A stretch of 64,000 nt of DNA from an uncultured Kordia sp. GTDB lineage: Bacteria; Bacteroidota; Bacteroidia; Flavobacteriales; Flavobacteriaceae. The notes under the pieces are model-generated. The model was given only the letters and a program-made list of their open reading frames with translations, had not been told where the DNA came from and did no database searches. The DNA lies in the NCBI RefSeq assembly GCF_947489565.1, contig NZ_CANLEA010000004.1, positions 298,815 to 362,814 of the forward strand. Direction: 5' to 3'. Position numbers and translations under genes: made by a program. Below are positions 53,094 to 63,800 of this stretch, one piece after another; the first letter of the stretch is position 1, and each line of letters begins with the position of its first letter.

Positions 53094-53269
53094 AACAGTA
53101 AAGTTAGTTAATTATTCATAACCTATATAAATAGTTTTATCTTCTCATTCAAAAAATAAGTTCCCTAATTCGCAAAGCATATTCACTCAATACTATCAAC
53201 GAAAATTTGCTTTCCAGCATAAAAGATAGTAGCTTGAAAACTGTACACTAACCATTAAAACTGATTTGT

Positions 53270-53749
53270 ATGAAAAAACTAGGACTTTTAGTAGTAGCCT
53301 TCACGGTAATTGTAGCTTGCGGAACTAAAAAATCAGCATCGACTTCTAAAAAGAAAGTTGCAACCATCAAAAAAGCAAAAAATAAAAACTTTAAACAAAC
53401 CTTACGCGATCAATATATGTTTGTCGTCACAGAAATATCTACCGATGAATCTTATGGATATACACCGGAGAATGCTGTAGAAGTTGGTGGCGCAAAAGAC
53501 TCTGAAGGTCCTATAAATGAACGTCGTTATTTAAATGCATTAACAGGACCTAACGGAGAAGAAATCTCTTATTATAGAGCTGGAAGTTGTTGTCCTGTAC
53601 CAAGCGAAAACTCCATGTTTGGTGACAATGCTATTCTCGATCGCTATCGTGTTGTTTGGGAAGGATCAAAAGATACGATTTCCATCTATATCAATATGTA
53701 TGATTCCAGTCCGCTAAAAGCTCCTAAAGGCTTTGGATTGCGGAAGTAA
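53270..53749 (+). CDS. Lipoprotein, conserved hypothetical
   Basis: A 159-residue protein with lipoprotein signal MKKLGLLVVAFTVIVACG (Cys17), a basic linker, and a conserved C-terminal domain. That domain contains YGYTPENAVEVGG, NERRYLNALTGPNGE, and the Cys pair in GSCCPVPSEN with RYRVVWEG. I recognise the pattern as a common Bacteroidota exported protein without known function. A perfect terminator follows. Confidence 0.7.
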   Translation: MKKLGLLVVAFTVIVACGTKKSASTSKKKVATIKKAKNKNFKQTLRDQYMFVVTEISTDESYGYTPENAVEVGGAKDSEGPINERRYLNALTGPNGEEISYYRAGSCCPVPSENSMFGDNAILDRYRVVWEGSKDTISIYINMYDSSPLKAPKGFGLRK

Positions 53750-53770
53750 TAGAACGCTAAAAAAATATTG

Positions 53771-53818
53771 ACACCAAAATCAAGTATTTCATATACATCG
53801 ATTTTGGTGTTTTTATTT
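53771..53818 (+). terminator. Rho-independent terminator
   Basis: The perfect 11-bp stem ACACCAAAATC with GATTTTGGTGT encloses an 18-nt loop and is followed by T. Confidence 0.85.
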
Positions 53819-53954
53819 ATAATTTGTCCAACCTGCTTTTCAATTTTTAACAATATTCTTATCAAAAAGCACCATTTTTGTTAAAAAACGCACTGTTACG
53901 CCTCATATTTTCAAAATTGTGTAACTTTCACTCAACTAATCAATCAAACCAAAT

Positions 53955-55220
53955 ATGAAAAAATTACTACAATTGCTGGTAATTATAATTCCGCTTGCCG
54001 TTTTGTGTCAGCCGGATACAGAAGTATATCTTTTCGATCTATCAACAGAAAACAATCAAATACAAATTACAAACGGAAAAAACATTTCGAATAACATTGG
54101 ATATGACAATCAACCTTCATTTCAAAATGATCATACCATTTTATTCGCGTCAACGCGCATCAAACAAACCGACATTTTACAATACAATAGCATCACAGGC
54201 GATAAAAAATGGTTGAGTGACACCAAACAAGGAAGTGAATATTCACCAACACAAGTTCCAAAAAGCAAGTATATTTCTGCGATTCGACTCGATACAACTG
54301 GTTTGCAATACTTATATTACTACCGAAAAGGGAAAAGCAAAGCCTTACTAAAAGACTTAAAAATTGGCTATCACGTGTGGAAGTCTAGAAATGAATTGGT
54401 TTCTTTCGTGTTGGGCGAACCGCACCGATTGGTTGCTTCTAACTTAAAAAACAATACCCATTACACGGTTGATACCAATATTGGACGATCGCTTCACAAT
54501 ATTCCCAATACAAATTTGGTAAGTTATATCAGTAAAAAGAACAAGGTTTGGGAAATTCGTTCTTTAAATGTAAAAACATATGAAACCAAAAAAATAGCAA
54601 ATACAATTCCGAATGTAGAAGACATGTGTTGGCTGGCTGACGGTTCTATCATCATGGGAAAAGGAAAAGCCTTGTATCGTTTGCATCCTGAGAAAGATAC
54701 CGAATGGAAAATTATAAAATTATTCGACAAGGAAAACTTTGATAATATTACACGAGTTACTGCAAATGCTTCCAATACAAAACTGGCAATTGCAGCAGAA
54801 TCTGAAAAGGTTTTAGCACCTACATTGGAAAATATTCGTTGGATTTCGGGCAATTGGAAAGGCGAAGCTTTTGGCGGAATTACCGAAGAGAACTGGAGCG
54901 AACCTTCTGGCGGCTCTATGATGGCAACTTTTAAATTGATTGTGGATGGAAAAGTCAACTTTTATGAGATTGAAACCATTTCGGAAGTAAACAACAGTCT
55001 TTTACTTCGTCTAAAGCACTTTAACAACGAATTGAAAGGTTGGGAAACGAAAGATGAAACCGTTGATTTCCCGTTGATAAAAGTCACCAAAAACAAAGCT
55101 ATTTTTGAAGGAATGACCTTTGAATCCGTCGATGAAAACACTATGATTGTATATGTTGCCATAAAGCAAAAAGATGGTTCAACATCAGTCATCCCATTTC
55201 ATTATACAAAACACAACTAA
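53955..55220 (+). CDS. TolB-like propeller protein with C-terminal DUF6265-like domain
   Basis: A 421-residue protein with signal peptide MKKLLQLLVIIIPLAVLCQ. Residues 20-280 contain PD40-like blades (QPSFQNDHTILFASTRIK, YSPTQVPKSKYISAIRL). Residues 290-421 resemble DUF6265: LENIRWISGNWKGEAFGGIT and EENWSEPSGGSMMATFKLIV. A -7-like TAACTTTC lies at 53922. It begins a tight operon with the M28 peptidase, a TraB-like lipoprotein and a YdeI-like gene. Function unknown. Confidence 0.75.
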   Translation: MKKLLQLLVIIIPLAVLCQPDTEVYLFDLSTENNQIQITNGKNISNNIGYDNQPSFQNDHTILFASTRIKQTDILQYNSITGDKKWLSDTKQGSEYSPTQVPKSKYISAIRLDTTGLQYLYYYRKGKSKALLKDLKIGYHVWKSRNELVSFVLGEPHRLVASNLKNNTHYTVDTNIGRSLHNIPNTNLVSYISKKNKVWEIRSLNVKTYETKKIANTIPNVEDMCWLADGSIIMGKGKALYRLHPEKDTEWKIIKLFDKENFDNITRVTANASNTKLAIAAESEKVLAPTLENIRWISGNWKGEAFGGITEENWSEPSGGSMMATFKLIVDGKVNFYEIETISEVNNSLLLRLKHFNNELKGWETKDETVDFPLIKVTKNKAIFEGMTFESVDENTMIVYVAIKQKDGSTSVIPFHYTKHN

Positions 55221-55248
55221 TTAAAAACGAAAACTTATAGTTCTACAT

Positions 55249-56586
55249 ATGAAAACAATAATCTCCTCGATCCTACTCTTCACTGTAACTTTTGTAATGT
55301 CTCAAACCGATCAACGTTTGTACGATATCATTGATGCTGTTTCAGCAGATCGTATTGAAAACGACATTCGAACATTGGCCAATTTTGGTACCCGAAATAC
55401 CTTTAGCGACACCGTTTCTGAAACACGTGGAATTGGCGCTGCTAGACGCTGGATAAAAAAAGAATTTGATAATATTTCAACCAATTGTGACAACTGTTTG
55501 AATGTGTTTTACCAGAAAGATTTTGTAACGAAAGAAGGCAATCGTCGTGTTCCGAAAGATGCGTGGGTTGTAAATGTAATTGCAGTTCAAAAAGGGACAA
55601 AATATCCAAATCGTTATATTATTATGAGTGGCGATATTGATTCGCGTGCAAGTGATACGATGGATTATACTACGGATGCACCTGGAGCAAACGACAATGC
55701 TTCCGGAATGGCTGGAACCATTGAAGCTGCGCGTGTTTTATCGAAATACAAGTTTGAAAATAGCATTATTTATGTGGGATTATCTGGTGAAGAACAAGGA
55801 TTATTTGGCGGACAAGGATTGGCGAAATATGCAAAGGAAAAAGGTTGGGATATTATTGGTGTACTTAACAACGATATGATCGGAAATATTGAAGGTGTTG
55901 ATGGTGTAATTGACAATCGTTCGTTCCGAATTTTCTCTGAACCAGTTCCTGCCAATGAAACGGAACGTCAACGCAGATCGCGTCGTTTTTACGGTGGTGA
56001 AGTAGATGGAATTTCAAGACAATTAGCCAGATACGTGCACAAACAAGTAAAAACATACATGCCAGAAATGAATCCGATGATGATTTATCGCTTGGACAGA
56101 TTTGGTCGTGGTGGACATCACAGACCATTTAACGATCTTGGTTTTGCAGGAATCAGAATTATGGAAGCGCATGAAAACTACAATCGTCAACATCAAGATA
56201 TTCGTGAAGAAAACGGTATCAAATATGGTGACGTCATTGAAGGAGTCAACTTTCCATATGCTAAAAAACTAACTGCTGTAAATGCAATCAATTTGGCGAG
56301 TTTAGCGTGGTCGCCATTGCCTCCAAAAGAGGTTCAAATTGGCGGAATTGTTCAACCAAGTGCTAAATTTCGTTGGAAAAAATCGGACGATGACAATGTC
56401 ATTGGTTATAAAATCTACTGGAGAGATACTACAGCTCCACAATGGCAACATTCGCGCTTTGTGGGCGATGTTACCGAATATACTTTGAAAGGAATTGTGA
56501 TTGATAATTATTACTTCGGAATCGCTACTGTAAGTAAAAATGGGCATGAAAGCTTGATTGTTTTCCCTTCGAAAACGTTTAGATAA
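55249..56586 (+). CDS. M28-family metallopeptidase with fibronectin-type C-terminus
   Basis: A 445-residue exported peptidase with signal MKTIISSILLFTVTFVMSQ. The M28 zinc-binding framework is visible as GANDNASG (Asp149), GLSGEEQGLFGG (Glu181/182) and VLNNDMIGN (Asp209). At the position where M28 enzymes have the His of GHxDS, this protein reads SGDIDSR, so the first ligand may be Asp129. A Fn3-like domain (about 370-445; KIYWRDTTAPQWQH) follows. It probably trims peptides in the periplasm or outside. It is 28 bp after the TolB-like gene. Confidence 0.85.
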   Translation: MKTIISSILLFTVTFVMSQTDQRLYDIIDAVSADRIENDIRTLANFGTRNTFSDTVSETRGIGAARRWIKKEFDNISTNCDNCLNVFYQKDFVTKEGNRRVPKDAWVVNVIAVQKGTKYPNRYIIMSGDIDSRASDTMDYTTDAPGANDNASGMAGTIEAARVLSKYKFENSIIYVGLSGEEQGLFGGQGLAKYAKEKGWDIIGVLNNDMIGNIEGVDGVIDNRSFRIFSEPVPANETERQRRSRRFYGGEVDGISRQLARYVHKQVKTYMPEMNPMMIYRLDRFGRGGHHRPFNDLGFAGIRIMEAHENYNRQHQDIREENGIKYGDVIEGVNFPYAKKLTAVNAINLASLAWSPLPPKEVQIGGIVQPSAKFRWKKSDDDNVIGYKIYWRDTTAPQWQHSRFVGDVTEYTLKGIVIDNYYFGIATVSKNGHESLIVFPSKTFR

Positions 56587-56592
56587 ATCTTT

Positions 56593-57363
56593 ATGAAAAC
56601 TACGCTATACATAAGCTTACTATTTCTTTGTTGCTGTTGTTTTATCTCGTGTACGCAAGAAAACAACAACAATGAAGTATTGGTCTTGGGAACAATTCAC
56701 AGTGGTCATTTGACAAAAAAAGAATATTCTATTGAAAAATTGACCAAACTTATTCAAGAAATAAAACCAGACATCATTCTCACCGAAATTCCGCCAGATC
56801 GTTTTGAAGCAGCTATGGAAGGTTTCAAAAAAGATGATAGCATTTCTGAACCGCGCGTAATGCGTTTTCCTGAATATACCGATGTTATATTTCCACTCTC
56901 CAAAACCATGGACTTTGAAATTATTCCAACGGCTGGCTGGACGCGACCAATGGCGATGGAACGACAAAAGAAATTACGTGCCATTCGTGAAGATTCTACA
57001 CGTACCGAAGATTGGCAGGAATATATGAAGGCTGGAAAAATAACGGATTCACTTATGACAGCCATTGGCAAAGAGCACGATCCGTATTTTATTCATACCA
57101 ATACTTACGACAGCATTTATAACATAAGTCTCAATGTATACAACAAGTTATTTAATGTAGAATTAGGTCTTGGCGGTTGGGACAATATCAACATTGCCCA
57201 CTATTGGAATATTGAAAAAGCGCTTGAAAAACATCGCTATCAAAACAAACGAATTCTAATTACCTATGGTGCTGGACACAAAGGTTGGTTTCTAAAAGAA
57301 CTTCGAAAAAGAGACGATATTGAACTGTTAGAAATGAAACCGTTTTTGGATAAGATTCAATAA
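56593..57363 (+). CDS. TraB/EreA-like lipoprotein
   Basis: A 256-residue protein with lipoprotein signal ending CCCCFISC (Cys20). The motifs VLVLGTIHSGH, then ILTEIPPDRFE and LITYGAGHKGWFL at the C-terminus, are the His/Glu blocks of the TraB/PrgY and EreA/ChaN-like superfamily, whose members include erythromycin esterases and peptide-processing enzymes. The substrate is unknown. It is 6 bp after the M28 gene and 3 bp before the YdeI-like gene. Confidence 0.7.
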   Translation: MKTTLYISLLFLCCCCFISCTQENNNNEVLVLGTIHSGHLTKKEYSIEKLTKLIQEIKPDIILTEIPPDRFEAAMEGFKKDDSISEPRVMRFPEYTDVIFPLSKTMDFEIIPTAGWTRPMAMERQKKLRAIREDSTRTEDWQEYMKAGKITDSLMTAIGKEHDPYFIHTNTYDSIYNISLNVYNKLFNVELGLGGWDNINIAHYWNIEKALEKHRYQNKRILITYGAGHKGWFLKELRKRDDIELLEMKPFLDKIQ

Positions 57364-57366
57364 ATT

Positions 57367-57942
57367 ATGAAAGAACGCGAAGAACTCTATTTTAAAAACG
57401 ACAAGGAATGGCGTGCGTGGTTGGAAAAAAATCACGATACATCTACAGGTATATACCTCATTTTCTACAAAGTAAGTTCTGCTACAGAAAGCATGCGTTG
57501 GGAAGAAGCGGTAAAAGTTGCTCTCTGTTTTGGTTGGATTGATAGTACGGTAAAAAGACTAGACCACGAACGCAGACGACAGTATTTTTGCCCACGAAAA
57601 CCCAAAAGTGTTTGGAGCAAACTCAACAAAAGTTATTTAGTTGAATTGATCGCGGAAAATAAAATGCACGAAAGCGGTTCTCTGAAAATGATTACTGCTA
57701 TGAAAGATGGTTCGTGGACGGCGTTGGACGATGTTGAAAACTTAGTGATTCCGAAAATTCTACAAGAAGCATTCGACAAAAATCCAACAGCATTTAAAAA
57801 CTATCAAAATTTCAGTCCGTCCTACAGAAAAAGCTACTTATATTGGTTAAATCAGGCAAAAAGAGAAGCAACGAAAGAAAAGCGTATTGTAGAAATTATT
57901 CGATTGTGTAAAAAAAATATTAAAAGTCGGGATGTACGGTAG
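57367..57942 (+). CDS. YdeI/OmpD-associated-family protein
   Basis: A 191-residue protein. The pattern EWRAWLEKNHDTSTGIYLIF, RWEEAVKVALCFGWIDSTVK and YFCPRKPKSVWSKLNKSY is that of the YdeI/OmdA family. The C-terminus ILQEAF..., FSPSYRKSYLYWLNQAKREA is also typical. These are small cytoplasmic proteins linked to stress or antimicrobial-peptide resistance in some bacteria. The 3' end of this gene reappears with changes at 60737-60828. Confidence 0.85.
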   Translation: MKEREELYFKNDKEWRAWLEKNHDTSTGIYLIFYKVSSATESMRWEEAVKVALCFGWIDSTVKRLDHERRRQYFCPRKPKSVWSKLNKSYLVELIAENKMHESGSLKMITAMKDGSWTALDDVENLVIPKILQEAFDKNPTAFKNYQNFSPSYRKSYLYWLNQAKREATKEKRIVEIIRLCKKNIKSRDVR

Positions 57943-58052
57943 GTAATATTAAAATTAAAAAACATTATAGTTAATAAAAAATAAGATATAATTTTCCATT
58001 CATGTAAGAATTTTCTATTTTTAAAAAGCCAATACCTTACAAGTAGATTCTT

Positions 58053-59532
58053 ATGAAGAAAACTAATATTGTTTATAATGCATTATTAATATGTTTTATA
58101 TTATGTTGCTTTAGTTGTACTAATGATGATATAACCTCACAAAAACAAAAAGAACTTACCATAAAAAACTTGGGGCTTTAAAGGGTACATTCTATCTCCT
58201 GATTCCATTTTTCAAAAAAACGCCAAACTTAAAAAACAAATTGTCGAAAAATTTCGGCAAAATACTACCGTAAACACCAAAACCTTACATTCTGAAACAT
58301 TAGGGTTTAGTATTGACACCACCAAAGTACAACTTTTACGTTCCGATTCGTATGATAGTTACACCTTTACAGTACAGCGAGAAGACAATGATAATAGTTT
58401 CTTAGAAAACTACGTACTGACCTATTATTCAAACAATCGATATACACAGTTTCTCATACGTTATCCTAAAATTGAAAGCAATAATGGTGATCTTACTTTT
58501 GATGTATCAAATTGTATCATAACAAGTATTAACGATAGCAATTTACTAACAAAAAATATTGAATGTGCCTCCTATGCACAAGAATGGCAAGCAGGGGAAT
58601 GTTTCGAAGTAAACTGCAATGCATCGGGAAGTGGAAATGGACAACACAGTCCTGGACAACCCTGTAATGCTGAACCTGGTGACCAACCATACATTTATTG
58701 TAATACAGGTATGTGGGTAAATACATTTTGTGTTCAATATTTAAGTGATACGGCTGGTGGCACTGGCGGTGGCGGATCTACTGGAACAATTGGTGGTGGC
58801 AATCCCAATCCAAACACACCAACTGAAGAACCTATTGAATTCCCTACGATACCATTTGAAATTCCTGATCCTGACCATCAAAAAAACTGTGCAGAATTGG
58901 CGCTTAATGCCAGTAATGCATCTTTTACAGGCAGAATGCAAGAACTATCGACAGCCACTGAAGGTAGCATTGAGAAAGGCTTTGGTATATACAATGGAAG
59001 TTATGCAACTCCAGCTACTAGCAACCCTGTAGTAGGCGTACTACTCAATGGAACAACACAAAATGGTCCAAACATACCCTATCATCCATTTCAAAAAGGA
59101 ATTGCACACAATCATTTAAACAATCCTATATACAAGCATATTGGTGTATTTTCACCTAAAGACATGCAAACTCTTAATAATTTAGTCAGCTTGACCATAC
59201 AACAAAGTTCACATGTAAAAAAACATGAATTGGTATCATATTTGGTATGTAATGAGGGAAATTACGCTCTAAAAATATCAGACGATACAAAATTGTATAA
59301 CTTTGCATTGAAATATGCAACCAATGCTAAGTACAGAAGAACAATAGAAAAGTTTTACAATGACAATAATATTACTCATGGGAAAACAAAAAATGATCAA
59401 AATAAAGGTTTTTTAAAATTATTAAAAGATGAAGACATTGGAGTTCGGTTTTATGAAGCCGATGCCAACTATCAAAATTGGAAAGAATTGATACTTGACA
59501 AAAGTGGTGCGATTATTGAAAACCCTTGCTAA
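58053..59532 (+). pseudogene. Frameshifted lipoprotein gene with JAMM-like C-terminus
   Basis: The frame from 58053 starts with a lipoprotein signal (MKKTNIVYNALLICFILCCF then SCTNDD) and stops after 42 codons at 58179. A second frame resumes at once (GYILSPDSIFQKNAKL) and runs to 59532. A single extra G in TTGGGG (58170-58175) explains it; with one base removed, the sequence reads NLGFKGYILSP and gives about 490 residues. The centre has a Gly-rich linker (GGTGGGGSTG) and the C-terminal domain carries HNHLNN, then FSPKD, matching H-x-H-x(12)-S-x-x-D of JAMM metalloproteases. It could be a sequencing error or a true pseudogene. Confidence 0.75.
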
Positions 59533-59544
59533 TAGTACAACATT

Positions 59545-60141
59545 ATGAAACATACAATATATATATTATTTACATTATTATGTTCCTATCAACTAACTGC
59601 GCAAACCGTTATTGACATTGCAGGTGAACGAGAAAGTAAATATTACAAAAATGGAGATTTCTATATGAAAGATATCCAAAACCTATTTCAGCCCTATCTT
59701 GGGACTTGGAAATATATAGATGGAAATAAAGAATTCCGAATTACCTTAACTAAAATAACTATGTATCATGAAATTGATGCAGACTCAAATACTGATTACT
59801 ATACAGATGGTATATCAGTCAGATATCAAAAATATGAAAACGGATTGATGATTTATCAGTCTCCTATAGATTCCTATCCTGATGGCTCTATTAAAGAATT
59901 TGGAAAACTAAGATTAGGACTTGTGGATTACCAACGTATCTATAAAAATACTGTACTCAATGTATCTCGAAATGCGGTACATGCTGCACATTTAAATCTA
60001 ATACCCAATAATGCTGGAAACTATAACTTGCATTTAAAACTCTATACTGAAAAAACAGGGTTAGGCTTAGAATATGAACCTGTAACTACTGGAAATCCAT
60101 ATCATAGTACACCATCCGATATTATAATGACGAAAATGTAA
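59545..60141 (+). CDS. DUF6705-like secreted protein, copy A
   Basis: A 198-residue protein with signal peptide MKHTIYILFTLLCSYQLTAQ. The mature part begins IDIAGERESKYYKNGDFYMK, continues with YLGTWKYIDGNKEFRITLTK, and ends LEYEPVTTGNPYHS. I recognise the pattern as DUF6705, found in Flavobacteriia. It lies 12 bp after the JAMM-motif lipoprotein gene and 2 bp before a close paralogue. Function unknown. Confidence 0.75.
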   Translation: MKHTIYILFTLLCSYQLTAQTVIDIAGERESKYYKNGDFYMKDIQNLFQPYLGTWKYIDGNKEFRITLTKITMYHEIDADSNTDYYTDGISVRYQKYENGLMIYQSPIDSYPDGSIKEFGKLRLGLVDYQRIYKNTVLNVSRNAVHAAHLNLIPNNAGNYNLHLKLYTEKTGLGLEYEPVTTGNPYHSTPSDIIMTKM

Positions 60142-60143
60142 AT

Positions 60144-60737
60144 ATGAAAAAATTACTAATCCTATTTACAGTATTATGCTCTTATCAACTAACCGCACAA
60201 ACCATTATTGATATTGCTGGAGAAGTAGAAATGAAACATTATAAAAATGGGATCTTTTATATGAAAGATCTTCAAAATTTATTTCAACCTTATGTCGGAA
60301 CTTGGAAATATACAGACGGCAACAAAGAGTTTCATATAACCCTTACAAAAATAACTATGTATCATGAAATTGATACAGACTCAAATACTGACTATTATAG
60401 AGATGGTTTATTGATAAGTTATAAAAAGTTTGAAAATGGATTGATGATTTATCAGTCTCCCATAAATTCCTATCCTGATGGTGCTGTTAGTGAATTTGGA
60501 AAATTATTTCTCACATTTATAGATTATGAACGTACCTATAAAAATACGGTACTTAATGTTTCTCGAAATGCAGGACATGCTGGATATTTAAATCTAATAT
60601 CAAACAATACAGGAAGCTATGATTTACATTTTAAACTCTATACTGAAAAAACAGGATTAGGCTTGGAATATGAGCCTGTAACTACTGGAAAGCCGTATCA
60701 TAGTACACCAACCGATATTATAATGACAAAAATGTAA
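60144..60737 (+). CDS. DUF6705-like secreted protein, copy B
   Basis: A 197-residue tandem duplicate of the previous protein, with signal MKKLLILFTVLCSYQLTAQ. Roughly three quarters of positions match along the full length, including YVGTWKYTDGNKEFHITLTK and LEYEPVTTGKPYHS. The spacing of two bases implies co-transcription. The two copies could be immunity or inhibitor proteins for the JAMM-motif product upstream, but this is inference from order only. It is immediately followed by the ydeI-like remnant. Confidence 0.75.
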   Translation: MKKLLILFTVLCSYQLTAQTIIDIAGEVEMKHYKNGIFYMKDLQNLFQPYVGTWKYTDGNKEFHITLTKITMYHEIDTDSNTDYYRDGLLISYKKFENGLMIYQSPINSYPDGAVSEFGKLFLTFIDYERTYKNTVLNVSRNAGHAGYLNLISNNTGSYDLHFKLYTEKTGLGLEYEPVTTGKPYHSTPTDIIMTKM

Positions 60738-60828
60738 TCAGGCAAAAAGAGAAACAATGAAAGAAAAGCGTATTGTAGAAATTATTCGATTGTGCGAATT
60801 AAACGTAAAATCTAGAGATAATAGGTAA
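60737..60828 (+). pseudogene. Second copy of the ydeI-like 3' end
   Basis: About 90 bp matching 57851-57942. Both encode KEKRIVEIIRLC preceded by QAKRE; the remnant then reads ELNVKSRDNR in place of KKNIKSRDVR, so the last ten codons diverge. It brackets the block 57943-60736 as a direct repeat, in the same orientation and at the distal end, as seen with rlmI. Confidence 0.85.
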
Positions 60829-60899
60829 AATAATAGCGGTTTTAGATAAAAATCAGAAATCTAATTAATATCTTGGTTTCTCATTTTGAAAATTTAAGA

Positions 60900-63800
60900 A
60901 TGAAAAAGAAACCGATTATCGTAGCTTTACTGCTACTTACCACCAATTTTTTCTTTGCCCAAAATGATTGTATTGATGCCATTGTTGTATGTAGCAACGT
61001 TGGTTTTGAAAATTTAGATGTTTCAGGATTTGGAACACAAGAATTAGCAAACTCCAATGCATGTGGGCTCCAAGAAACCAATTCTTTATGGCTAGATCTT
61101 ACTGTAAATACAGGAGGAACTCTAGGCTTTGTACTAACGCCAACACTTACGGACATTAGTGAGGACTTTGACTTTTTTGTTTTTGGTCCCAATCCAACTT
61201 GCAACAGTATAGGCCAGTCCATTCGTTGCTCTACAACAAATCCAATAAATGCTGGATTATCAAACAACCTTACAGGAATGAACGAAACGGAAACAGATAC
61301 CGCTGAAGGTCCTGGTCCCGACGGAAATAGTTTTGTAAGGTGGCTAACGGTAAGTCCCGGAGAACGTTACTTTATAGTTATTGACAGACCACTTGGAATT
61401 GGTGGTTTTGATTTGGAATGGACAGGAACCGCTACTTTTAATGCTGCGCCAAACATTATGATACCGCAAGGAACTAATATCGATTTGGAAGAATGTGATG
61501 TTGTAGGCGATCCAAATGATGAAGCTACTACATTTGATTTAACCGTAAACTCTGCTATTGCTATTGGCGGTCAAACAGGTGTTACACTCACCTATCACAC
61601 TTCAAATGCAAATGCACAAACAGGAAATGGACCCATTTTTGATCCTACGGCTTTCCTCAATGCTTCCAATCCGCAAACAATTTACATGCGTTTAGAAGAT
61701 GATGTTACAGGCTGCTTTAGTACAGAAGAGTTTGAATTAAGCATTTCAGGAGATCTTGATACGGGAATACCAAACGATTTAACAATCTGCGATGATAACA
61801 ACGATGGCGTTTCTGTTTTTGACTTAACACAAAATAATGTCTTAATTGCCAATGGAATTCCTAGCACAACAGTTACGTTCTACTTATCAGAGATGAATGC
61901 ACAAACTGATACAAACCCTATTTCAAACATGTATCAAAACCAAAATGCATATACGGAAGAAACAATTTGGGCACGATTAACTTCAGATTCAGGCTGTGTA
62001 GGTTTCACTTCATTCACGATTCAAGTTTTTGAATCTCCAACTGCCAATGTTGTCAATGATCAATTCATTTGCGATGATGATAATGACGGACTGTGGAGTT
62101 TGGATTTGGATGACTTAACAACTACTGTTTTAGGTCCACAAGATACCATGCTATTTACGGTTACGTATCATGAAAGCCAAGAAGACGCTGATACGAATAT
62201 GAATCCGTTAACAACTCCATATACAAATACAACTGCATACGAGTTGGAAACTATTTTTGTTCGTATAGAAAATAACGACAATACCAATTGTTTTGATACG
62301 ACTTCGTTTGACTTTGACGTATTTGATCAACCTATAATAAATACAATAGCAAATTACGAACTATGCGATGATACTACTGATGGCGACGATACCAACGGTT
62401 TTACCACATTCGATCTTTCTACCTTAGACACTGAAGTTTTAGGCGGACAAGACAATATGCAATTCAATATTACCTATCATGAAACACTAACAGACGCTAA
62501 TGATGCTATGAATGTACTGTCAACTAATTATATAAATACAACTGCTGGAGGAAACGAAATAGCGGTTCGTATTGAAAACGTTGACAATCCAAGTTGTTTC
62601 AGTACCACAACATTGAATGTAGTTGTACATCCGTTACCCGTAATTACTACTCCTGTTTCTTTACGTCAATGTGATGATGACACGGATGGTGTTTCTGATT
62701 TTAATCTAATGGAAGCTAATTCGCTATTGTCGATCGATTCCATTAATGAAACTTTTTCCTACTATACTAATTTAACCAATGCACAGACTGCAACTAGTGC
62801 CATTCCTACTCCAACAGCTTATACTGCTGCAAATGGTGGACAAGTTTTTGTTCGAATTGAAACTGTAAACGGATGTTTTAGAATTGGAGAAATTAACCTG
62901 ATTGTAGCTGCTACACAAATTCCAAATGCATTCCAATTAGCGTACGAAATCTGTGATGATGATGTAGTAGATGGAGACAATACCAACGGCGCTGCCTCAT
63001 TTGACTTTAGTGACGCGGATGCACAAATTAACGCACTATTTACAGCTACAGGTCAAACACTGACCATTACTTATTATGAAAACGTTGCAGATGCTTTGGC
63101 TGAAGAAAATGCAATTGCAGATATCAGTAACCATAGAAATGACGCTTCTCCAAATGTTCAAAATATAGTTGTTCGTGTAGATAGTGATATTGACAATGCT
63201 TGTTTAGGTTTAGGAGAACACATCACACTTACAGTAAATCCGTTACCAACTCAAAACGCAATTACAGACTATATTGTGTGTAATGATGATCCCAATCAAT
63301 TTACATTCGATCTGACAATAAAAGATCCTGAAGTTATTAATGGACAAGCCAATATTGATGTTACCTATCATGAATCGCAAGCAGATGCCGACACAAATAC
63401 AGGTGCTATTATAAGTCCATATACAACTTTTTCAAGAACGATATATGTACGTGCAATCAATACTGTAACAGGTTGTATAAATACTGCGATGAACTTTGAT
63501 TTAGTGATCAATGAAAATCCTACTGCAAACATGCCAACGGACTTAATTGTGTGCGATAATGATCCTTTCGATGGAATATTTGCAAGCGATCTTAACACAC
63601 AAAGTGCACAGATTATAGGAACTCAAACTGATGTGTTTGTTCAATATTATCTAAATCAGGCTGATGCCGAAAGCAACACAAATCCATTAGCTTCTCCATA
63701 TACAAACATCAGCAATCCGCAAACCATATATGTTAGAATTGAAAACGGTACCACAGGTTGTTTTAATATAACAAACTTTGATATTATTGTGAGTGAAGCT

